Of a DNA stretch of 19,180 bases, positions 16,601 to 19,180 are shown piece after piece. The translations under genes were made by a program, and so were the position numbers. The DNA comes from CBFGTA01 sp965651595. GTDB taxonomy: Bacteria > Actinomycetota > Actinomycetes > S36-B12 > UBA10799. The notes below the pieces were generated by a model. That model was not told the DNA's origin. It did not search any database and saw nothing but the letters and a program-made list of their open reading frames with translations. The stretch's first letter is position 1; each line of letters opens with the position of its first letter. Location: contig CBFGTA010000037.1 of assembly GCA_965651595.1 (NCBI GenBank), positions 1-19,180 on the forward strand, in the 5' to 3' direction.

Positions 16601-16807
16601 GGACTGCGTGTAGAAGTGGTAGGCGGCGTCGATCGCGCGCGGGAACTTGCCATCGGCGGTAGCGCGATACCAGTCAAGGTCTACCAGTCCTGCGGCCACC
16701 AGCTTCTGAGCGCGGGCGAAAGGGGCTTTGCGATGAGGGAAGCCGCCGTCGGCTGGGTCGTTCGATGCCGGACGGACCACTCGGCGTAAGCGGCGCACTA
16801 GTCCCAC
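13673..16807 (-). CDS. Three-module glycosyltransferase (GT2, degenerate GT2-like, CgeB-like GT1)
   Basis: Large cytoplasmic glycosyltransferase, probably extending the surface glycan with two sugars. The GTG at 16805-16807 (1044 aa) has GGGAGG six bases upstream. The frame continues to a GTG at 16843 (1056 aa) with no ribosome site, so the shorter form is preferred. Positions below count from 16807. Residues about 30-155 carry two copies of an (L/F)-D-x2-(W/K)-Y module (LVDLDWYR and LFDDFKYIADHPD) common before polysaccharide glycosyltransferases. About 217-440 is a GT2 domain: TVVMPVLNRADT, VVNDGSTDG (Asp253), DSDD (303-306), VDYDLAIN (386-393). About 453-670 looks like a second, decayed GT2 (VIVCDAG retained, DXD lost). 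About 750-1040 is a GT-B domain of CgeB/Glyco_trans_1_2 type, with FVGNGRQRYERP and EGFISNRVFEAVACG. It is the first gene of the cluster, transcribed away from the queuosine-transporter gene. Confidence 0.85.
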   Translation of the reverse strand: MGLVRRLRRVVRPASNDPADGGFPHRKAPFARAQKLVAAGLVDLDWYRATADGKFPRAIDAAYHFYTQSRTQFPPHPILATSQQYDTKQYLDAVATYVDGFDEQWKFDKQLGPLPHPLFDDFKYIADHPDAAHYPGGPRGHFAAHAKPSDTLPLRDDWDSAPVTVAAWRAALHDAVTDIVRIRKLRAKTPSRTWDFAADQNLRQSYHDEALRRSGPLVTVVMPVLNRADTIASAIASVRSQTYVNWELIVVNDGSTDGTDSIVSDLVRQEPRVRLVNTNHQGVCAARNRGIRDGSGKYIAFLDSDDRWRNDFLEVMVAFAERHHHRAVCSATHTVVPSGDQFLSVDASADDLLDMTNVYNMSSLLVERDVLTAIGGFDESLRRYVDYDLAINISKYCTIKRIPIIGVEWANDPQIVGRISTSEATSWDQVVRQKYSVHWPGPRDISSSGQPDAAVLVIGSDDPRVTAATVQTLSPSTDLELAVTIAEARTHLWTHATTAALMGGLSGIAWTRHASWVGKPLHVNQLCSVTTAPTVIVCDAGVEMLDGCLATLAQCLDSNPNAAVVQPVVLDAAVGTLSAGYVLPDVGDLPIALLGGHPVEDVQRLGAVLEVGAADERCFAVRRHDVETAQGLNLMLSGGWSTRAFSQRDHEHRLTLVPTSAQCVRTATPLTASLPGTAARTNRERLQSDNRVAAALRASRWMGPQYSDYLRALQFDVAAWQVVPGEQLRDLPRTRPVPQFATTTQSTGRPLRWAIHHMTPPGFARRWWGDWYFAEDLAAALRDQGQEVVLDWHGSRHRPTSHLDDVVVVLHGYDRVAPTPGAINILWIISHPRKITPDQLEGFDLVYAASEPWARRASDLFDIEVRPLLQAFDPNKFHPDLAGNIDRSGVVFVGNGRQRYERPVVRDAVAAGVPLRVWGQYWDAQLPKEFLAGRSYPNRDLGALYAKSSVVLADHFPEMRAEGFISNRVFEAVACGAHVICDEVAELDKLFGDSVTVASTPHDVERAWVKIQQDSRRVRQHPDLAGHSFASRAATLIADVTALS

Positions 16808-16813
16808 TGCTGC

Positions 16814-16818
16814 CCTCC
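16814..16818 (-). promoter_or_regulatory. Shine-Dalgarno deciding the start of the 1044-aa glycosyltransferase
   Basis: On the - strand GGAGG lies six bases before the GTG at 16805-16807. The upstream in-frame GTG at 16841-16843 has no such site, and it overlaps TAGTGT, a possible -10 element on the - strand (16840-16845). If that is the promoter, translation can only begin at 16807. Confidence 0.55.
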
Positions 16819-16865
16819 CAATTGCGCTTGGTGTTGCGTGCACACTACCCGAGTTGCCTGCCTGC

Positions 16866-16896
16866 CGGACATGACGCGGGGACGACTTGATCTAAT
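16866..16896 (+). promoter_or_regulatory. Candidate promoter giving a nearly leaderless transporter mRNA
   Basis: TCTAAT (16891-16896) matches TATAAT at five of six bases, and CGGACA (16866-16871) matches TTGACA at four of six, with a 19-base spacer. Transcription would start at about 16903, close to the ATG at 16906. No Shine-Dalgarno precedes that ATG, which fits leaderless initiation, a known actinobacterial habit. Pattern match only. Confidence 0.3.
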
Positions 16897-16905
16897 AGTG
16901 CGGTC

Positions 16906-17625
16906 ATGTCTACTTCACTACCGGCATCGCCGCCGCCAACTCCCATGCCAGTCGAACGCGTGGCCGTCTACGCGCGGCCCGGATCGGGCCTCTACGCCAG
17001 CATCGTCGGCGTGTTCGTGGGCCTGCTGCTCATCTCCAACGTTGGCGCAGTCAAGCTCATCGAATTCGGGCCGATCATTACCGATGGCGGTGCGTTCCTG
17101 TTTCCCCTGGTGTACATCACCGGTGGGATCATCACTGAGATTTATGGGCTGAAGGCCGCCCGTCGGGCCATCTATCTCGGCTTCGTCATGGGCGGGCTCG
17201 CTGCCCTCACGTTCTGGATTGTGCAAATGTCGCCACCGGCCGCGGACTGGCCGAACCAGCAGGCCTTCGAGGCCGTTCTCGGGTTTGTCCCCCGCATCGT
17301 TCTGGCGAGTCTGGTCGCCTACCTCGTAGGCGAACTCATCAACGCCTACGTCATCGTGCGCATCAAGCGCAGGACCGCCGAGAAGAAGCTGTGGCTGCGG
17401 CTGCTGGGGTCGTCGGTGGTGGGCCAACTGTTCGACACGATCGTCTTCTGCACCATCGCCTTCTACGGCGTCATCACCGGCGGAGAGTTCCTCACGTACG
17501 TCATATTTGGCTACGTCTACAAGGTGACTGTCGAATTCGTTCTATTTCCAGCCACGTTCGCGATCGTTCGGGCCCTCAAGCGTCATGAACCCACCTACGG
17601 GGAGATCAGCGAGACACGGGCCTAG
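16906..17625 (+). CDS. yhhQ: Queuosine precursor transporter, YhhQ/VUT family
   Basis: Inner-membrane importer of queuosine precursors (preQ0/preQ1 type bases) used to modify tRNA anticodons. 239 aa. Six hydrophobic segments are visible at about residues 29-48, 61-79, 87-108, 127-152, 166-190 and 196-222. Family marks are ISNVGAVK (43-50), DGGAFLFPLVYITGGIITE (60-78), the YG at 80-81, and the late block SSVVGQLFDTIVFCTIAFYG (169-188) with Gln174 and Asp177. The N-terminus has a short Pro-rich lead. The ATG has no Shine-Dalgarno and may be leaderless. It diverges from the polysaccharide cluster over about 100 bases and has no functional link to it. No preQ1 riboswitch is seen upstream. Family identity is secure; the exact substrate is inferred from characterised family members. 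Confidence 0.9.
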   Translation: MSTSLPASPPPTPMPVERVAVYARPGSGLYASIVGVFVGLLLISNVGAVKLIEFGPIITDGGAFLFPLVYITGGIITEIYGLKAARRAIYLGFVMGGLAALTFWIVQMSPPAADWPNQQAFEAVLGFVPRIVLASLVAYLVGELINAYVIVRIKRRTAEKKLWLRLLGSSVVGQLFDTIVFCTIAFYGVITGGEFLTYVIFGYVYKVTVEFVLFPATFAIVRALKRHEPTYGEISETRA

Positions 17626-17650
17626 GGCGGCTTGACTCCGCGAGGCCGCC
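17626..17650 (+). terminator. Possible terminator hairpin after the transporter gene
   Basis: GGCGGC (17626-17631) and GCCGCC (17645-17650) make a six-base GC-only stem with a 13-base loop, directly after the TAG stop at 17623-17625. There is no T-tract. The remaining bases to 17713 show no convincing promoter for the following gene. Confidence 0.35.
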
Positions 17651-17713
17651 GGAGTTCGGTGACCGCGGAGGGTTAGTTGCCAGCCGCGCGCCTGATGTGA
17701 TTGTGTGACCAAT

Positions 17714-19180
17714 ATGCGATTGATTCGTTCCGCTGTCGTCCTGCTCGCCGCTGGACTCCTCGCAACCGCATGTTCCTCAGCGGCCGATTCCTCTCCGGCG
17801 GGGTTCCCGATAGCAGATCCGCCCGCCGAGGGTAGCCCGGCCGCGATCAGTGCGGTCCCTGTCACCGACGAGATGATTGACACGGCAATTGGCTATCTCG
17901 ACGCCGTGGCCGAGGACGTGATGCAGCGCAGCGGCGTGCCGGGCATGTCCGTGGCAGTGGTCCATCGTGGTGAGACGAAGTACGCCAAGGGGTTCGGCGT
18001 GCGCGAAATGGGCACGGACTTGCCTGTCGACGCCGACACTGTGTTTCAGGTTGCTTCACTGAGCAAGCCGGTCAGCGCAACCGTTGTTGCGGCCGTGGCA
18101 GAAGGCGGCGAGGTGGGCTGGGATACCCCGGTTGTTGAGGGCCTTCCCAACTTTGCACTCAGCAATCCCTACGTGACGCGCAACGTGACGGTCGGGGACA
18201 TGTTCGCCCATCGGTCAGGCCTTCCCGACCATGCCGGTGACTTGTTGGAGGACTTGGGTTACGACCGGGCCCAAGTACTGGAGCGGTTGCGGTACCTGCC
18301 CTTGAATCCGTTCCGCGACTCCTACGCTTACACGAACTTCGGCCTAACTGCTGGGGCGGAGGCAGTGGCAAGGCTGGTGGGCACTCCTTGGTCGCGATTG
18401 GCCGCGGAATCCATTTTTGAGCCTCTCGGCATGGACAACACGTCGATGGACTTCAAGGCGTTCGAGCAGGCCGAAAACAAAGCCATCCCTTATCAGTGGA
18501 ACGGCGAAGAATTTTTCCGTGGCGAGCAGCGCCAACCCGATGCGCAGGCGCCAGCTGGTGGAGTAAGCAGCACCGCCACCGACCTCGCCCGCTGGATGGC
18601 CATGGTGCTGGCCAGTGGTGAGGTTGACGGTCGAACTGTTGTGGATGCGGAGGCACTACAGGCTTCGCACTTGCCTCAAATCTTGGCGTTCCCAGCTCAG
18701 GAGCCGAGTTGGCGGAGCGGTCAGTATGGATTCGGCAACAACGTTGGCGTGGACGCAACTGGGCGAGTGCGGATCTCGCACAGCGGGGCATTCTTGTTGG
18801 GAACGGCCACCAACTATGTGCTGTTGCCCTCAGAGGAGCTTGGCATCGTCGTCTTGACCAACGGGACTCCCGTTGGTGCGCCGGAGGCTGTGACCGATTC
18901 GTTCACCGACCTGGTCGAGTTTGGTGAAGTGACCCGTGACTGGCTATCGGCCTATCAGCAGATATATGCCGGACTCCTCGACAACCCCAGCGAGATCGCC
19001 GACGAGCAACCCCCCGCAGATCCCGAACCCGCCGCACCTGCCAGACAACTAGTGGGGACCTACCAGAACGACTACTACGGTCCAGTTCGAATTTCGGCCG
19101 GTACTGACAACAAACTAGTCGCAACATTGGGTCCCGATGGTATGGAGTTCGAACTCGACCACTGGAGCGGATTGCAGTAC
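17714..19180 (+). CDS. Lipoprotein serine hydrolase, class C beta-lactamase/esterase fold, with DUF3471-like domain (3' end missing)
   Basis: Surface-anchored serine hydrolase of the beta-lactamase/penicillin-binding family (PF00144 type): D-aminopeptidase, carboxypeptidase or esterase rather than a proven antibiotic-inactivating enzyme. 489 residues are visible and the frame is open at the window end. The ATG begins a lipoprotein signal peptide: MRLIR, a hydrophobic core, then LATAC with lipidated Cys20. An in-frame GTG at 17705 is an alternative; neither has a Shine-Dalgarno. Seen: the nucleophile motif SLSK with Ser115 and Lys118, HRSGLPDH (167-173), YTN at 206-208, AGGVSSTATDLARW (281-294), and the third motif HSG at 356-358. 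Residues 445-489 (LVGTYQNDYYGPVRI and the following strand) match the start of a DUF3471 domain, often C-terminal in this family. It follows the transporter gene by 88 bases on the same strand. Confidence 0.9.
   Translation, partial: MRLIRSAVVLLAAGLLATACSSAADSSPAGFPIADPPAEGSPAAISAVPVTDEMIDTAIGYLDAVAEDVMQRSGVPGMSVAVVHRGETKYAKGFGVREMGTDLPVDADTVFQVASLSKPVSATVVAAVAEGGEVGWDTPVVEGLPNFALSNPYVTRNVTVGDMFAHRSGLPDHAGDLLEDLGYDRAQVLERLRYLPLNPFRDSYAYTNFGLTAGAEAVARLVGTPWSRLAAESIFEPLGMDNTSMDFKAFEQAENKAIPYQWNGEEFFRGEQRQPDAQAPAGGVSSTATDLARWMAMVLASGEVDGRTVVDAEALQASHLPQILAFPAQEPSWRSGQYGFGNNVGVDATGRVRISHSGAFLLGTATNYVLLPSEELGIVVLTNGTPVGAPEAVTDSFTDLVEFGEVTRDWLSAYQQIYAGLLDNPSEIADEQPPADPEPAAPARQLVGTYQNDYYGPVRISAGTDNKLVATLGPDGMEFELDHWSGLQY

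Noticed and set aside
15968..16789. Long + strand open frame (273 codons) opposite the 1044-aa glycosyltransferase
   Set aside because: Antisense to clear GT2 and N-terminal module sequence, with no recognisable motif and no ribosome site of note.
1..19180. CRISPR, tRNA/rRNA, insertion sequence, phage or toxin-antitoxin content
   Set aside because: No regularly spaced repeats, cloverleaf sequences, transposase or integrase motifs, or paired small genes were found on either strand.

Overview
The window looks like chromosomal DNA of a GC-rich Gram-positive bacterium, most likely an actinomycete (Actinomycetota). The reasons are strong G/C bias at third codon positions, frequent GTG starts, hairpins without T-tracts after genes, and the style of the encoded proteins: secreted CBM2-bearing chitinase, sedolisin protease, and a UDP-glucose dehydrogenase with the GFGGGCLPKD active site. 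The species cannot be told from the sequence.

Left edge (1-3141, + strand): the 3' part of a secreted GH19 chitinase with a C-terminal CBM2 carbohydrate-binding module, then a secreted sedolisin-family (S53) serine-carboxyl protease with an activation prodomain. Both are extracellular degradative enzymes.

Centre (3171-16807, all on the - strand): a nine-gene cell-surface polysaccharide cluster. In transcription order it is: a three-module 1044-aa glycosyltransferase; UDP-glucose 6-dehydrogenase; RmlC; a DUF616-like plus GT4-like fusion (723 aa); a GT2 plus degenerate GT fusion (568 aa); a P-loop sulfotransferase with a long coiled coil and a basic aromatic tail; RmlB; RmlD; RmlA. The four Rml enzymes make dTDP-L-rhamnose, and UDP-glucose dehydrogenase makes UDP-glucuronate. 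The three glycosyltransferase chains presumably build a rhamnose- and possibly uronate-containing glycan, which the sulfotransferase may modify. No polymerase, flippase, ABC exporter or initiating phosphoglycosyltransferase is visible, so assembly and export must depend on genes outside the window. Two couplings by overlapping start and stop codons (UGD-rmlC and rmlB-rmlD) and two strong inverted repeats (13627-13666 and 6172-6237) suggest that the cluster is several transcription segments rather than one uniform operon.

Right edge (16906-19180, + strand): a YhhQ/VUT-family queuosine-precursor transporter, diverging from the polysaccharide cluster and possibly leaderless, then the first 489 residues of a lipoprotein serine hydrolase of the class C beta-lactamase/esterase fold with a C-terminal DUF3471-like domain, cut off by the window end.

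No tRNA, rRNA, CRISPR array, insertion sequence or phage gene was found, and no gene-free stretch reaches 300 bases. The best candidate for something new is the sulfotransferase-coiled-coil protein inside a rhamnose/glucuronate cluster. It resembles in layout, though not in sequence, known chain-terminating 'ruler' proteins of polysaccharide synthesis.
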